Assembly: GCF_000244955.1 (NCBI RefSeq)
Contig: NZ_CM001439.1
Coordinates: forward strand, 1,268,628-1,332,627
From: Saccharomonospora marina XMU15
Lineage (GTDB): Bacteria > Actinomycetota > Actinomycetes > Mycobacteriales > Pseudonocardiaceae
DNA: 64,000 nucleotides
Direction: 5' to 3'
Under the pieces are notes generated by a model. That model was not told the origin of the DNA. It did not search any database and saw only the letters and a program-made list of their open reading frames with translations. A program made the translations under genes and the position numbers. Positions 1-10,101 of the stretch are shown here, piece after piece. Each line of letters begins with the position of its first letter. Positions within the stretch are counted from its first letter, which is position 1.

Positions 1-498
1 GCGGAGAACACCTCCGACGCGGTCGTCGCCCCGCTGCTGTGGGGCGGGCTGGCCGGCATACCCGGCCTGCTCGGCTACCGGGCGCTCAACACTCTCGACG
101 CTATGGTGGGGCATCGCTCTCCTCGCTACGAGCGGTTCGGCTGGGCCGCCGCGCGGGCCGACGACATCGCCAACCTGGTGCCCGCGCGGCTGAGCGCGGC
201 TGCCGCCGTGGTGTCGGCTCGACTGGTCGGCGGCAACGCGGGCGGGGCGTTGCGGGCGTGGCGGCGCGACGCGGGCAAGCACCCGAGCCCCAACGCGGGG
301 CAGGTCGAGGCGGCGTTCGCGGGTGCGCTGGGGGTCCGACTCGGCGGCAGCAACCGGTACGGCGACCGGGTGGAGCACCGTGGCACGCTCGGCGACGGTC
401 CGGCACCCGGGCCACAGGAACTGCGCAGGGCCGTACGGCTGTCGCGGCTGGTCGGGCTGGCGGCGCTGGCGCTGGCCGCGTCGGCGCGCTATCGCTGA
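1..498 (+). CDS. cobD: Adenosylcobinamide-phosphate synthase CobD/CbiB, C-terminal part
   Basis: The reading frame is open from base 1, so only the last 165 residues are present and the start lies left of the window. The family attaches the aminopropanol arm to adenosylcobyric acid in cobalamin synthesis and is an integral membrane protein. Visible family features are the [16 protein letters not shown] segment, then [15 protein letters not shown], a [13 protein letters not shown] block, an [21 protein letters not shown] block and a C-terminal hydrophobic segment. The last codons overlap the end of the convergent cbtA by 10 bp. Together with the cobalt transporter genes beside it, this points to a cobalamin locus continuing to the left. 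Identification rests on the conserved blocks and is fairly secure despite the truncation. Confidence 0.85.
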   Translation, partial: AENTSDAVVAPLLWGGLAGIPGLLGYRALNTLDAMVGHRSPRYERFGWAAARADDIANLVPARLSAAAAVVSARLVGGNAGGALRAWRRDAGKHPSPNAGQVEAAFAGALGVRLGGSNRYGDRVEHRGTLGDGPAPGPQELRRAVRLSRLVGLAALALAASARYR

Positions 499-1229
499 CC
501 CGCCGGTGTTCGCACTCGCAGCACCCGATCGGCGAGCGTGCCGAACACGATTCCGAGCGCACTCCACAGCAGCAGTTGGGTGCCCAGTGACGCCACCCGG
601 AACTCCCACAGCGTCGCGCCGGGGAAACCACCGGGGATCTCGTCGATTACCGGAAGCAGCGCCGCGGCCGTCGCGGTCACCGCGAGGTATCCGGCGGTCG
701 CCAGCAACAGCGCCGAGGTCGCGCTGACCCGCCGCGCGAGCGCGCGACCCGCCACAACGGCGACGATCGCGGCCGCCACGGACAGCGCGACGAACCCGAA
801 GTACAGGCCGGTCCGCTCGCCGATCGTGCCCGCCTGACCCACCGCGGGTGGGTTCGCCGGGTACTTCAGGAACGGAACCAGCACCACCACCACGAACGTG
901 CCCGCGGCCAGCAGCGCGGCCGACACCCGCGGCGGCAGTGTGGTGATGCGGCCGTGCAGCAGCGCGAAGGCTATGGCGAACAGCCCGCCGACGGCGACGC
1001 CGTAGCCTGCGGTGCCGGCCAGCAGCCCCAGCGTGCTCTGCACGGTGCGGCTCACCGCCGCGTTCTCGGTGTGCGTATGCGCGGCACCGCCGGTGTCGTG
1101 ATGCCGCGCGGATTCCTCGAGTGCGATCGCGGCCTCGACGGACGGTTCGGCGAAGACGTAGGCGAAAACCGCCGCGAGCGCACCGGCGACAAGGCCCGCG
1201 AGCATGCCGCGGACCAGCAGGGTCCTCAT
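489..1229 (-). CDS. cbtA: Cobalt transporter subunit CbtA
   Basis: The protein has 246 residues and is mostly hydrophobic, with about five or six membrane segments: near residues 8-28, 65-95, 103-122, 140-165, 170-192 and 215-235. A His-rich stretch, [15 protein letters not shown], follows the first segment and could bind metal at the cell surface. Size, topology and the partner gene match the CbtA family, which is predicted to take up cobalt and is typically controlled by B12 riboswitches. It lies 12 bp downstream of cbtB in the same direction, so the two form an operon. The start is ATG at 1229. Transport of cobalt itself is inferred from family and regulation, not shown by the sequence. 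Confidence 0.85.
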   Translation of the reverse strand: MRTLLVRGMLAGLVAGALAAVFAYVFAEPSVEAAIALEESARHHDTGGAAHTHTENAAVSRTVQSTLGLLAGTAGYGVAVGGLFAIAFALLHGRITTLPPRVSAALLAAGTFVVVVLVPFLKYPANPPAVGQAGTIGERTGLYFGFVALSVAAAIVAVVAGRALARRVSATSALLLATAGYLAVTATAAALLPVIDEIPGGFPGATLWEFRVASLGTQLLLWSALGIVFGTLADRVLRVRTPAGQR

Positions 1230-1241
1230 CAGCTTTTCCGG

Positions 1242-1457
1242 TCAGTGACAGGGGAAAGCCAGCAGGTGCCGACCGTCGTGCAGGAACTCGTGCACGAGGC
1301 CGTCGCTGGACAGCAACTCCACCGCGCCCGCCTCGGTACTGACGAAGTAAAGGACGGCCAGCGCGAGGACGCCGACGAAGACCGCCCAGGGCAGGATCTC
1401 CCGCAGCGGGATCGAGATGTGGATGGGACGGGGTGCGGCGACACTCGCCTGCGACAT
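1242..1457 (-). CDS. cbtB: Cobalt transporter subunit CbtB
   Basis: This 71-residue protein has one membrane segment (about residues 19-39, LREILPWAVFVGVLALAVLY) and a C-terminal His/Cys signature, HEFLHDGRHLLAFPCH, typical of CbtB and probably metal-binding. The frame is open further upstream to 1574, but the start at 1457 is chosen because GAGGAGG sits 5 nt before the ATG and because the upstream part is the riboswitch. It is the first gene of the cbtBA operon. The family is the small partner of CbtA in cobalt uptake. Function is known by family association only. Confidence 0.85.
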   Translation of the reverse strand: MSQASVAAPRPIHISIPLREILPWAVFVGVLALAVLYFVSTEAGAVELLSSDGLVHEFLHDGRHLLAFPCH

Positions 1458-1489
1458 CGAAACCTCCTCGGGCTTGACGCGGCCCACTT

Positions 1490-1625
1490 GGAACGGTTGC
1501 GACAGCGCCGGGTCTGACTCCCGGGTCGGGGCAACCGACCCGGATACAGTGGCGCGACCGTGCCGGGTTCTCACCGGCTTCCAGCCGCTGTCGCGTAACT
1601 CGTCGAAGGCTACGGTGGTCTGGAC
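1490..1625 (-). promoter_or_regulatory. Cobalamin (AdoCbl) riboswitch upstream of cbtBA
   Basis: Read on the minus strand, the leader shows the class hallmarks in order. GAAGCCGGTGAGAACCCGGC (about 1563-1582) is the core. GCCACTGTA (1545-1553) is the B12 box. A CCGGGTCGG...CCCGACCCGG hairpin follows at about 1520-1545. AGTCAGACCC (1510-1519) closes the core. It ends about 30 nt before the Shine-Dalgarno of cbtB. Cobalamin riboswitches normally lower expression of cobalt and B12 genes when B12 is plentiful, here probably at the translation step because no T-rich terminator is visible before the RBS. The outer limits are approximate. The core match is strong. Confidence 0.85.
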
Positions 1626-1639
1626 AGCAACGTCAACGT

Positions 1640-2099
1640 GACCGAGTTCTCGACCATCCGGTGGTTGTGTCGGCTACGGCCTTGCCGTCGCGGAACAGGG
1701 TTGCTTCTCAAGGTAGGTTGGCGCCGCGGTGCCGGATGAAGCTCGTGATCCTCCTCAGCTCCAATGTGTCGAGGAGAGCAGATCGGTGGTTTCGATCGGC
1801 GGTAGGCCGTCGTCGAGTTCGCGTAGCCGCTTGTAGCTGTCGCGCATCGCCGCTCGGTCCGGAACGTGCTCGCCGCCGGCCGCGCGTGCCAGTACCGTCA
1901 TTGTGCTCACAAGCCTGATCGTTCCTACCGCACGCGCCCGCCGGCTTGGAGTCGGCCAGTCTCGGCGTGGTGAACGCCATCCACTCCTGTTCGGTGGCCG
2001 TATCGATGTATTCGGCATGATGCAGGTTGATAGTGGCGAGTTGGGCCGAGACCGGAAACGCTGCACCACATCGGAGGAAGCAGCGGCAGTAGCCGGGCA
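1640..2099 (-). other. Region without a recognisable intact gene; possible decayed coding remnant
   Basis: Between the riboswitch and the terminator of gltD no convincing gene is seen. On the minus strand two overlapping frames (1708-2100 and 1755-2069) each look protein-like over part of their length. One gives a stretch such as HHAEYIDTATEQEWMAF near 1975-2030. The other gives MRDSYKRLRELDDGLPP near 1800-1850. Joining them needs a frameshift near 1930. I cannot assign a family. It may be the remnant of a small gene, or chance coding-like sequence in high-GC DNA. No plus-strand candidate is better. Confidence 0.25.
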
Positions 2100-2137
2100 C
2101 GGGTGTTCAGCGGGCCTGCCGACCCGCTGAACACCCG
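2100..2137 (-). terminator. Stem-loop after gltD
   Basis: A perfect 15-bp inverted repeat (CGGGTGTTCAGCGGG, 2100-2114, with its complement at 2123-2137) with an 8-nt loop begins 4 bp after the gltD stop codon. There is no T-run, which is common for actinobacterial terminators. It could also stabilise the mRNA 3' end. Confidence 0.65.
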
Positions 2138-2141
2138 CCGG

Positions 2142-3593
2142 TCAGGAGATCGGACGGTCGGTCGGCGCGATCGGTGCGGGAAGCACGTCCCGGCCGGTGA
2201 GGTAGGCGTCGGCCCCGGCCGCGGCGGAACGACCCTCCGCGATCGCCCACACGATCAGCGACTGACCCCTGCCCATGTCGCCTGCCACGAACACCTTGTC
2301 GACACTCGTCTGGTACGAGGCGTCCCTTGCCACGTTGCCCCGCTCGTCGAGCTCGACGCCGAGCTGCTCCAGCAGGCCCTCACGTTGCGGGCCGACGAAG
2401 CCCATCGCCAGCAGCACCAGCTGGGCGGGCAGTTCGCGTTCGGTGCCCTCGACAGGAACGAACTTCCCGCCCTCGTTGCGGACCTCCACGAGCTGCAGTG
2501 CCCGCAGGTTGCCGTCGGAGTCCGCGAGGAACTCCTGGGTGTTCACCGAGTAGAGCCGCTCGCCGCCCTCCTCGTGCGCCGAGGAAACCCGGTAGATCAT
2601 CGGGTACGTCGGCCACGGGTGCGCGTCCGAACGCGACTGCGGTGGCCTCGGCATGATCTCCAACTGGGTCACCGACCGCGCACCCTGCCGGTGCGCGGTA
2701 CCGACACAGTCGGCACCGGTGTCGCCACCGCCGATCACCACGACGTCCTTACCGGCCGCGTCGATCGGGGTCTGTGCCAGCTTCCCGCTGGCGACCCGGT
2801 TGGCGAACGGCAGGTACTCCATGGCCTGGTGCACGCCGGGCAGGTCCCTGCCGGGCACCGGCAGGTCACGCCATGCGGTGGCACCACCGGCGAGCACCAC
2901 AGCGTCGTACTCCGAAAGCAGTTGCTCGGCCGTGACGTCCACCCCGACGTTGACCCCGGCTCTGAACTCGGTGCCCTCCGCCCGCATCTGCTCCAGCCGC
3001 CGGTCGAGGCGGTACTTCTCCATCTTGAACTCGGGGATGCCGTAGCGCAGCAGCCCACCGACCGCGTCCGCCCGCTCGAACACCACGACGTCGTGTCCGG
3101 AGCGGGTGAGCTGTTGCGCGGCCGCGAGTCCCGCTGGGCCGGAGCCCACAACCGCGACCTTCTTGCCAGTCTTGGTCACGGGTGGCTGCGGGGTCACCCA
3201 GCCTTCTTCCCAGGCCCGGTCGATGATCGAGATCTCGACCCGCTTGATGGTCACCGGGTCGTCGTTGATGCCGAGCACGCAGGCGGTCTCACACGGCGCC
3301 GGACACAGCGTTCCGGTGAACTCGGGGAAGTTGTTCGTGGCATGCAGCCGCTCGATCGCGGCCTGCCAGTCCTCCCGCCACGTCAGCGTATTCCACTCCG
3401 GAATCAGGTTGCCCAGCGGGCAGCCCTGATGACAGAACGGGATACCGCAGTCCATGCAGCGGCCCGCCTGCTTGGTGAGCTTCGACTGCTCGAAATCCTC
3501 GTAGACCTCGCGCCAGTCCTTGATCCGCACGTCCACGGGGCGAGACTTCGGCGTCTCCCTGGGTGTGGTGAGAAAGCCCTTGGGGTCAGCCAT
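2142..3593 (-). CDS. gltD: Glutamate synthase (NADPH) small subunit
   Basis: This 483-residue protein is the beta subunit of glutamate synthase. It passes electrons from NADPH through FAD and [4Fe-4S] clusters to the large subunit. The N-terminal third has the two cysteine groups of the cluster-binding domain, [14 protein letters not shown] (about residues 43-56) and [12 protein letters not shown] (about 97-108). The FAD motif [13 protein letters not shown] follows near 150, the NAD(P)H motif [14 protein letters not shown] near 285, and the C-terminal FAD motif [15 protein letters not shown] near 440. Length is normal for the family. It starts at ATG 3593, overlapping the end of gltB by 8 bp, so translation is coupled to gltB. 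Confidence 0.97.
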   Translation of the reverse strand: MADPKGFLTTPRETPKSRPVDVRIKDWREVYEDFEQSKLTKQAGRCMDCGIPFCHQGCPLGNLIPEWNTLTWREDWQAAIERLHATNNFPEFTGTLCPAPCETACVLGINDDPVTIKRVEISIIDRAWEEGWVTPQPPVTKTGKKVAVVGSGPAGLAAAQQLTRSGHDVVVFERADAVGGLLRYGIPEFKMEKYRLDRRLEQMRAEGTEFRAGVNVGVDVTAEQLLSEYDAVVLAGGATAWRDLPVPGRDLPGVHQAMEYLPFANRVASGKLAQTPIDAAGKDVVVIGGGDTGADCVGTAHRQGARSVTQLEIMPRPPQSRSDAHPWPTYPMIYRVSSAHEEGGERLYSVNTQEFLADSDGNLRALQLVEVRNEGGKFVPVEGTERELPAQLVLLAMGFVGPQREGLLEQLGVELDERGNVARDASYQTSVDKVFVAGDMGRGQSLIVWAIAEGRSAAAGADAYLTGRDVLPAPIAPTDRPIS

Positions 3594-6500
3594 GTGCCGC
3601 CTCCATGATCGCTTCGTTGACGTCCCTTCCCTCGCGCTCCGCCGCGGCCTGTGCCCGCAGCACGCGCTTGAAGTCCTTCGGCATGACCTTGCCGAACCTC
3701 GGCAGCGCCAGGTCCCAGTCGGTCAGCAGCGCGTGCGCCACCGCCGAGGAGGTCTCGTCGTAGTGCCGCTCCACGACCTCGCGCAGGAACTGTGCGTCGG
3801 TCTCGTCCAACTCGTCGAGGTCCACCATCTCCTGGTTGACCCGGACCGGATCGAGATCCAGCACGTAGGCGATACCGCCGGACATACCGGCGGCGAAGTT
3901 GCGCCCGGTCGGCCCGAGCACCACCACCCTGCCGCCGGTCATGTACTCGCAGCCGTGGTCACCGACACCCTCGACCACCGCCAGCGCTCCGGAGTTGCGC
4001 ACACAGAACCGTTCGCCGACCTTGCCACGCAGGAAGACCTCGCCGCCGGTGGCCCCGTAGCAGATCACGTTGCCCGCGATGATGTGCTCCTCAGCGGCGA
4101 AGCGGGCCTCCAGCGGAGGGCGCACGGTGATCCGGCCACCGGAAAGGCCCTTGCCGACGTAGTCGTTGCCGTCGCCCACCAGCCGCAGCGTGATGCCCTT
4201 CGGCAGGAACGCGCCGAACGACTGCCCCGCTGTGCCGGTGAAGGTGATGTCGATGGTGTCGTCGGGAAGGCCGTCGCCGCCCCAGCGCTTGGTCAACTCG
4301 GAGCCGAGCATGGTGCCGACCGTGCGGTTGACGTTTCGCACCGGCAACTCCAGCCGCACCTTGTCGCCCGAGCTGAGCGCGCCCTCGGCCAGCTGGATGA
4401 GCGTGTTGTCCAGCGCCTTGTCCAGACCGTGATCCTGCGCGACCACCTGGTGGCGTGCCGCCCTCGGTTCCAGTTCGGGTACATGGAAGATCGGGGACAA
4501 ATCCAGCCCCGAGGCCTTCCAGTGCTCAACCGCCTTGCGGGTGTCCAGCAGTTCGGCGTGGCCGACGGCCTCGGCGACCGAACGGAAGCCGAGCCTTGCC
4601 AGGTACTCGCGCACCTCCTGGGCGACGAACTCGAAGAAGTTCACCACGTACTCGGCCTTGCCGCTGAACTTGGCCCGCAGCTTCGGGTTCTGCGTAGCCA
4701 CGCCCACCGGGCAGGTGTCCAGATGGCACACCCGCATCATGATGCAGCCGGAAACCACCAGCGGGGCGGTGGCGAAACCGAACTCCTCCGCACCCAGCAG
4801 CGCGGCGATGACGACGTCGCGGCCGGTCTTGAGCTGACCGTCGGTCTGCACCACGATCCGGTCACGCAACCGGTTGGCCAGCAGCGTCTGCTGCGTTTCG
4901 GCCAGCCCGAGCTCCCATGGGCCGCCCGCATGCTTGATCGAGGACAGCGGGGAGGCTCCCGTGCCGCCGTCGTGGCCGGAGATGAGCACCACGTCGGCGT
5001 GCGCCTTCGACACCCCAGCGGCCACGGTGCCGACACCGACCTCGGACACCAGCTTCACGTGGATGCGTGCGGCCGGGTTGGCGTTCTTGAGGTCGTGGAT
5101 GAGCTGAGCCAGATCCTCGATCGAGTAGATGTCGTGGTGCGGCGGCGGCGAGATCAGCCCAACACCCGGCGTGGAGAAGCGGGTCTTGGCGATCCAGGGG
5201 TACACCTTGCTGCCGGGCAACTGGCCGCCCTCGCCCGGCTTGGCGCCCTGCGCCATCTTGATCTGGATGTCGTCGGCATTGACAAGGTACTCGCTGGTGA
5301 CACCGAACCGGCCGCTCGCCACCTGCTTCACGGCACTGCGCCGCTGCGGGTCGTACAGCCGCTCCGGGTCCTCACCGCCCTCACCGGTGTTGGACTTGCC
5401 ACCGAGCCGGTTCATCGCGATGGCCAGCGTCTGGTGCATCTCCTCCGAGATCGAGCCGTAGGAGATGGCGCCGGTGGCGAACCGCTTCACGATCTCCGAT
5501 ACCGGCTCCACCTCCTCGATCGGTACCGGTGGGCGCTCGCCTTCCTTGAGGTCGAACAGCCCGCGCAGTGTCATCAGCCGCTGCGCCTGGTCGTCCACCG
5601 CCTTGGTGTACTCCTTGAAGATCTCGTACCTGCCGGTGCGGGTGGAGTGCTGCAGCTTGAACACCGTCTGCGGGTTGAACAGGTGCGGCTCGCCCTCACG
5701 CCGCCACTGGTAGTCACCGCCGGTCTCCAGCTCCCTGTGGTTGGGGCGGATGCCGTCGGCAGGGAACGCACGCCGGTGTCGCCGCGCGGCCTCTTCGGCG
5801 AGGGTGTCGAAGCCGACCCCGCCCAACCGCGAGGTGGTGCCGGTGAAGCAGGTGTCGATGACCTCCTCGCCGAGGCCGATCGCCTCGAAGATCTGCGCGC
5901 CGGTGTAGGAGGCGACGGTGGAAACACCCATCTTCGACATGGTCTTGCGCACGCCCTTGCCGAGCGCCTTGATGAGGTTGCGGGTGGCTTCCTTCGCCGT
6001 GACGCCGGGAATGCGTCGCTGCTCGGCCATCTCCTCCACGGTGGCCATGGCGAGATAGGGGTTCACCGCCGCCGCGCCGTAGCCGATGAGCAGCGCGATG
6101 TGGTGCACCTCGCGGGCGTCGCCCGCCTCCACCACGAGCCCCACCTGGGTGCGGCTCTTCTCCCTGACCAGGTGGTGGTGAACCGCGCCCGTCAGCAGCA
6201 GCGACGGAATCGCCGCGTGCTCGGCATCCACCCCGCGGTCGGAGAGCACGATCAGCCGTGCGCCGCCCGCGATCGCCTCGGAAACCTCGGCGCGAATCTC
6301 CTCGAGCCTGCGCAACAGCGCCTGGCCGCCGCCCGCGACCTCGTAGGTGCCGTGCACCGTGTAGGACTGGAACTCCGGCAGGTCACCGTCGTCGTTGACG
6401 TGCACGAGCTTGGCCAGCTCGTCGTTGTCGAGCACAGGGAACGGCAGCACGATCTTGCGGCAGTGCTGCGGTCCCGCATCGAGCAGGTTGGGCTCGGAAC

Positions 6501-8118
6501 CGAGCTGCGCGCCAAGCGCCGTCACCAGTTCCTCGCGGATGGCGTCCAGCGGCGGGTTGGTGACCTGGGCGAACAGCTGGGTGAAGTAGTCGAACAGCTG
6601 CCTCGGCCCGCTGGAAAGCGGAGCGAGCGGGGAATCGTTGCCCATCGAGCCGATCGGCTCCGCGCCGGTGCGTGCCATCGGCTCCAGCAGGACGTCCAGC
6701 TCCTCCTCGGTGTAGCCGAACGCCTGCTGCCTGCGTACCAGCGAGGAGTGGGTCGGCACCTCGCGCTCCCGCTCCGGCAGGTCGTCCAGCCGCAGCATCC
6801 CCGACTTCAGCCACTCCGCGTACGGGTGCTGCGCGGCCAGTTCGCCCTTGATCTCCTCGTCGTCGATGATGCGGCCCTCGCCGGTGTCGACGAGGAACAT
6901 CCGGCCCGGCTCCAGCCTGCCCTTGCGGATGATCGTGGACTGGTCGATGTCCAGTACGCCGACCTCGCTGGCGAGCACCACGAGGCCGTCCTCGGTGACC
7001 CAGTACCTCGCAGGGCGCAGCCCGTTGCGGTCGAGCACCGCGCCGATCTGCGTACCGTCGGTGAAGGCGATCAGCGCGGGCCCGTCCCACGGCTCCATGA
7101 GCGTGGAGTGGAACTCGTAGAACGCCCGCCGCGCGGCGTCCATCTCGCCGTGGTTCTCCCACGCCTCCGGGATCATCATCAACACCGCGTGCGGCAGTGA
7201 ACGGCCGCCGAGGTGCAGCAGTTCCAGCACCTCGTCGAAGGAGGCCGAGTCGCTGGCGTCGCGGGTGATGATCGGGTACAGCCTGCGGAGGTCACCGGGA
7301 ATGAGTCCGGTGGACAGCTGCGACTCGCGCGCGTCCATCCAGTTCCGGTTGCCCTTCAGCGTGTTGATCTCGCCGTTGTGCGCCACGTAGCGGTAGGGGT
7401 GCGCCAGCGGCCAGGAAGGGAACGTGTTGGTCGAGAAGCGGGAGTGGACCAGTCCGATCGCGCTGGTCACGCGCTCGTCGGTGAGGTCGGGGAAGAACCG
7501 CTCCACCTGCGGCTCGGTGAGCATTCCCTTGTAGACGATGGTGCGCGAGGAGAGGCTGGGGAAGTACACCTGTTGCTCCTGCAGCGCGTGCTCGGCACGC
7601 TTGCGCACGCAGAAGGCGGCCCGCTCCAGCGCGAGCCCGGTGAGCTCGTCGCGCCTGGGGGCAAGGAAGAGCTGCGCGAAGTACGGCATCGTGGTCGCGG
7701 CCGTCGGGCCCACGTGCTCGGTGTCGACCGGCAACTCGCGCCAGCCGAGGATGCGCATGCCCTCCTCCGCGGCGATGCGCTCGACGGTCGACATGGCCTT
7801 GCCCCTGGCCTGCTCGTCGACCGGCAGGAACGCGGTGCCCACGGCGTATGCGCCCGCCTCGGGCAGCGTGAAGTCGACGACCTCACGCAGGAACGCGTCC
7901 GGGATCTGGATCAGGATTCCGGCGCCGTCGCCGGTCTCGGGCTCGGCGCCGCGGGCCCCCCGGTGTTCCAGGTTGCGCAGGGCGACCAGCGCCTTACGAA
8001 CGATCTCGTGATCTTTGCGGCCCGCGAGGTCGGCGACGAAGGCTACGCCACAGGCGTCGTGCTCGTACTGCTCGTCGTACAAGCCCGTGTTCGGCTTGTG
8101 CGGTGCGTGGCGGGTCAC
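3586..8118 (-). CDS. gltB: Glutamate synthase large subunit
   Basis: This 1510-residue alpha subunit makes glutamate from glutamine and 2-oxoglutarate. The class II glutaminase domain is N-terminal. The catalytic cysteine is Cys23 in [13 protein letters not shown], so a propeptide of about 22 residues is removed in maturation. The central domain and the FMN-binding synthase domain follow (for example [10 protein letters not shown] and [15 protein letters not shown]). The 3Fe-4S signature [15 protein letters not shown] lies near residues 1130-1145. The C-terminal GXGXG beta-helix follows ([17 protein letters not shown]). The start is GTG at 8118, preceded by AGGAGGG. The gene is first in a gltBD operon. 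Confidence 0.97.
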   Translation of the reverse strand: MTRHAPHKPNTGLYDEQYEHDACGVAFVADLAGRKDHEIVRKALVALRNLEHRGARGAEPETGDGAGILIQIPDAFLREVVDFTLPEAGAYAVGTAFLPVDEQARGKAMSTVERIAAEEGMRILGWRELPVDTEHVGPTAATTMPYFAQLFLAPRRDELTGLALERAAFCVRKRAEHALQEQQVYFPSLSSRTIVYKGMLTEPQVERFFPDLTDERVTSAIGLVHSRFSTNTFPSWPLAHPYRYVAHNGEINTLKGNRNWMDARESQLSTGLIPGDLRRLYPIITRDASDSASFDEVLELLHLGGRSLPHAVLMMIPEAWENHGEMDAARRAFYEFHSTLMEPWDGPALIAFTDGTQIGAVLDRNGLRPARYWVTEDGLVVLASEVGVLDIDQSTIIRKGRLEPGRMFLVDTGEGRIIDDEEIKGELAAQHPYAEWLKSGMLRLDDLPEREREVPTHSSLVRRQQAFGYTEEELDVLLEPMARTGAEPIGSMGNDSPLAPLSSGPRQLFDYFTQLFAQVTNPPLDAIREELVTALGAQLGSEPNLLDAGPQHCRKIVLPFPVLDNDELAKLVHVNDDGDLPEFQSYTVHGTYEVAGGGQALLRRLEEIRAEVSEAIAGGARLIVLSDRGVDAEHAAIPSLLLTGAVHHHLVREKSRTQVGLVVEAGDAREVHHIALLIGYGAAAVNPYLAMATVEEMAEQRRIPGVTAKEATRNLIKALGKGVRKTMSKMGVSTVASYTGAQIFEAIGLGEEVIDTCFTGTTSRLGGVGFDTLAEEAARRHRRAFPADGIRPNHRELETGGDYQWRREGEPHLFNPQTVFKLQHSTRTGRYEIFKEYTKAVDDQAQRLMTLRGLFDLKEGERPPVPIEEVEPVSEIVKRFATGAISYGSISEEMHQTLAIAMNRLGGKSNTGEGGEDPERLYDPQRRSAVKQVASGRFGVTSEYLVNADDIQIKMAQGAKPGEGGQLPGSKVYPWIAKTRFSTPGVGLISPPPHHDIYSIEDLAQLIHDLKNANPAARIHVKLVSEVGVGTVAAGVSKAHADVVLISGHDGGTGASPLSSIKHAGGPWELGLAETQQTLLANRLRDRIVVQTDGQLKTGRDVVIAALLGAEEFGFATAPLVVSGCIMMRVCHLDTCPVGVATQNPKLRAKFSGKAEYVVNFFEFVAQEVREYLARLGFRSVAEAVGHAELLDTRKAVEHWKASGLDLSPIFHVPELEPRAARHQVVAQDHGLDKALDNTLIQLAEGALSSGDKVRLELPVRNVNRTVGTMLGSELTKRWGGDGLPDDTIDITFTGTAGQSFGAFLPKGITLRLVGDGNDYVGKGLSGGRITVRPPLEARFAAEEHIIAGNVICYGATGGEVFLRGKVGERFCVRNSGALAVVEGVGDHGCEYMTGGRVVVLGPTGRNFAAGMSGGIAYVLDLDPVRVNQEMVDLDELDETDAQFLREVVERHYDETSSAVAHALLTDWDLALPRFGKVMPKDFKRVLRAQAAAEREGRDVNEAIMEAAHG

Positions 8119-8543
8119 GGCTTGCCGCCCTCCTATGGCTCGGCACGACCGGGCCGGGCTGCCAGCGGGCGGGAAGTACTCCCGCCTGCTAACGGTCCGG
8201 CCCGATACTGCGATGGTCAGTCAGGGAAAGGTCGATGGCGTTCAGCCCGCAATGGGCCCGCACATCGCCTGTGACCACACGACGTTGTGCGGCTCGCGTT
8301 GAGCACCGCGCTGCCCGGTACAGCCCACGGGGGTGTGGTGGCTGTTCCGGCGCGCGCCAATGACTCCCGGGTTCGCCGGTCTTATGACAGTAGTGTGAAA
8401 TCGCGGTTATCGGGATGGTTGAGTGGTTGCGCGTGGCAAACAACACGTCAGGATTGACTAGTGACCCTGTGTCTGCCTTCCCGTAGTCGATTCCGTGACC
8501 AGCCATAACGATGCGTCACGGTTGTCGGGGTAGTGTCAGCCGC
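8119..8543. other. Intergenic region between gltB and gcdH
   Basis: This 425-bp spacer lies between two divergent genes and must hold both promoters. The gltB side contains the hairpin listed separately (8164-8190). On the gcdH side TAGTGT at 8531-8536 lies 7 nt before the ATG and could be a -10 element for a leaderless mRNA. A 105-residue minus-strand frame (8189-8506) crosses the hairpin and shows no family features, so I do not call it a gene. Confidence 0.4.
8164..8190 (-). promoter_or_regulatory. Hairpin in the gltBD leader
   Basis: Arms of 11 bp (AGCGGGCGGGA at 8164-8174, TCCCGCCTGCT at 8180-8190) pair with one mismatch around a 5-nt loop, 46-72 nt upstream of the gltB start. It may be an operator palindrome or an RNA leader hairpin. 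No T-run follows, so a terminator is less likely. The regulator is unknown. Confidence 0.4.
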
Positions 8544-9722
8544 ATGTCGGACAGTGCAGTTGACCCCCGGGATTTCCTCCGCATCGACGAGGGCTTGACG
8601 GGCGAGGAAAGCGACATCCGTGATGCCGTTCGCGAATACGCCCGCGTAGAACTACAACCACATGTTGCGAATTGGTATGAAACAGCAACATTGCCTGCGC
8701 GTGATCTGGCGAAGGGATTCGGCCGATTGGGCGTGCTGGGCATGCATCTTCAGGGCTACGGCTGCGCGGGCACCTCGTCCGTGGCCTACGGAATCGCTTG
8801 CCGGGAGCTGGAGGCGGTGGACTCCGGGCTGCGAAGCTTCGTTTCGGTACAGGGCTCGCTGGCGATGTACGCCATTCACCGGTGGGGCAGCGAGCAGCAG
8901 CGCGAGCAGTGGCTGCCGAAGCTGGCGGCGGGTGAGGCGCTGGGGTGCTTCGGCCTGACCGAGCCCGACGCGGGTAGCGACCCGGCCTCCATGCGAACGA
9001 GGGCTCGCCGCGACGGGTCGGACTGGGTGCTCGACGGGACCAAGATGTGGATCACCAACGGCACCGTGGCCGACGTCGCAGTGGTGTGGGCGCGGACGGA
9101 GGAGGGGATACGCGGGTTCGTCGTACCGACCGACACACCTGGTTTCACCGCGAACGAGGTGAAGCACAAGCTGTCCCTGCGTGCCTCACTGACGGCCGAA
9201 CTCGTGCTCGACGGGGTCCGGTTGCCCGCCGATGCCGCATTCCCGGAGGTGCGCGGCCTGCGCGGCCCGCTGTCATGCCTGAACGAGGCCAGGTTCGGCA
9301 TCGTGTTCGGCGTGGTGGGCGCGGCAAGGACCTGCTACGAAACGGCCCTTGAGTACACGATCTCCCGCGAGCAATTCGGTCGTCCGCTCGCCGGCTACCA
9401 GCTCACCCAGCGAAAGTTGGCCGACCTGCTGGTGGAAGTGAACCGGGCCGGACTGGTCGCGCTGCAACTGGGCAGGCTCAAGGACGCGGGCACGCTGCAC
9501 CACAGTCAGGTCAGCCTCGGCAAGCTGGCGAATGTTCGCGCGGCGCTGGAGGTAGCTCGCACGGCGAGATCGATGCTGGGTGCGAACGGGATCTCGCTGG
9601 AGTATCCCGTGATGCGGCACATGGCCAACCTGGAGACGGTGCTCACCTACGAGGGCACGGAGGAGATGCACGCACTTTCGCTCGGGCAGGCGGTGACGGG
9701 GATCTCCGCCTTCCGATCGTGA
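8544..9722 (+). CDS. gcdH: Acyl-CoA dehydrogenase, glutaryl-CoA dehydrogenase type
   Basis: This 392-residue FAD enzyme resembles glutaryl-CoA dehydrogenase, which oxidises and decarboxylates glutaryl-CoA to crotonyl-CoA. Family features are LRSFVSVQGSLAMYAI near residue 98, the FAD/substrate motif GCFGLTEPDAGSDPASM near 136, WITNG near 165, the LSCLNEARFGI helix near 240, the REQFGRPLAGYQLTQ motif near 275, and the catalytic base Glu370 in TYEGTEEMH close to the C terminus. ATG at 8544 is chosen over the upstream ATG at 8511 because homology begins there and a TAGTGT hexamer lies 7 nt upstream. Other short-chain acyl-CoA dehydrogenase activities are possible, but the Arg and Glu contexts fit glutaryl-CoA best. 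Confidence 0.85.
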   Translation: MSDSAVDPRDFLRIDEGLTGEESDIRDAVREYARVELQPHVANWYETATLPARDLAKGFGRLGVLGMHLQGYGCAGTSSVAYGIACRELEAVDSGLRSFVSVQGSLAMYAIHRWGSEQQREQWLPKLAAGEALGCFGLTEPDAGSDPASMRTRARRDGSDWVLDGTKMWITNGTVADVAVVWARTEEGIRGFVVPTDTPGFTANEVKHKLSLRASLTAELVLDGVRLPADAAFPEVRGLRGPLSCLNEARFGIVFGVVGAARTCYETALEYTISREQFGRPLAGYQLTQRKLADLLVEVNRAGLVALQLGRLKDAGTLHHSQVSLGKLANVRAALEVARTARSMLGANGISLEYPVMRHMANLETVLTYEGTEEMHALSLGQAVTGISAFRS

Positions 9723-9728
9723 GCGGGC

Positions 9729-10001
9729 TCAGACGCTCACCAGCGCGCTGAGCGCTCGTTTGCCCGCGTCGGTGAGTACGGCCGGTACGCGCTCACCGGG
9801 CCGCCCCGCGTGGGCGGGCGCGATGAGCCCGTCCCGGGCGAGGCGGTGAGCCGTGGCCTGGTCGCAGCAGGCCAGTCCATCCAGGAACAAGTCGGGTTCG
9901 CAGCTACAGGTGATTTCCGCGCCACCCTGTGCTACGGCGTGCAGGGTGGCGCGCTCCCGGTAATTCAGATCAGAGTCGGTGTCCTGCGGCATCGAAGGCA
10001 T
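9729..10001 (-). CDS. Small hypothetical protein, possibly winged-helix
   Basis: This 90-residue protein has no family I can name. The N-terminal half has a cysteine cluster (CSCEPDLF, then LACCD). The C-terminal half, HRLARDGLIAPAHAGRPG followed by AVLTDAGKRALSALV, resembles the recognition helix and wing of a short DNA-binding winged helix. It converges on gcdH with 6 bp between the stop codons. A zinc-binding or transcription role would be speculation. Codon use is typical for the region, so it is probably a real gene. Confidence 0.6.
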   Translation of the reverse strand: MPSMPQDTDSDLNYRERATLHAVAQGGAEITCSCEPDLFLDGLACCDQATAHRLARDGLIAPAHAGRPGERVPAVLTDAGKRALSALVSV

Positions 10002-10101
10002 TCCAGCCCCCTACGTCTTGCTGCCCGGTCCTATACCGGCTGGTTGCCCCTCATGCAACCCCAAAACACCGGGATTTTCCTCTCAACTTGTGCGAAATGT
10101 C

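Noticed and set aside
3520-7200. A 1226-codon plus-strand open frame across gltB and gltD
   Set aside because: It is antisense to gltB, which has complete motifs. It is rich in His, Arg, Val and Leu, typical of the mirror frame of high-GC genes, and has no domain.
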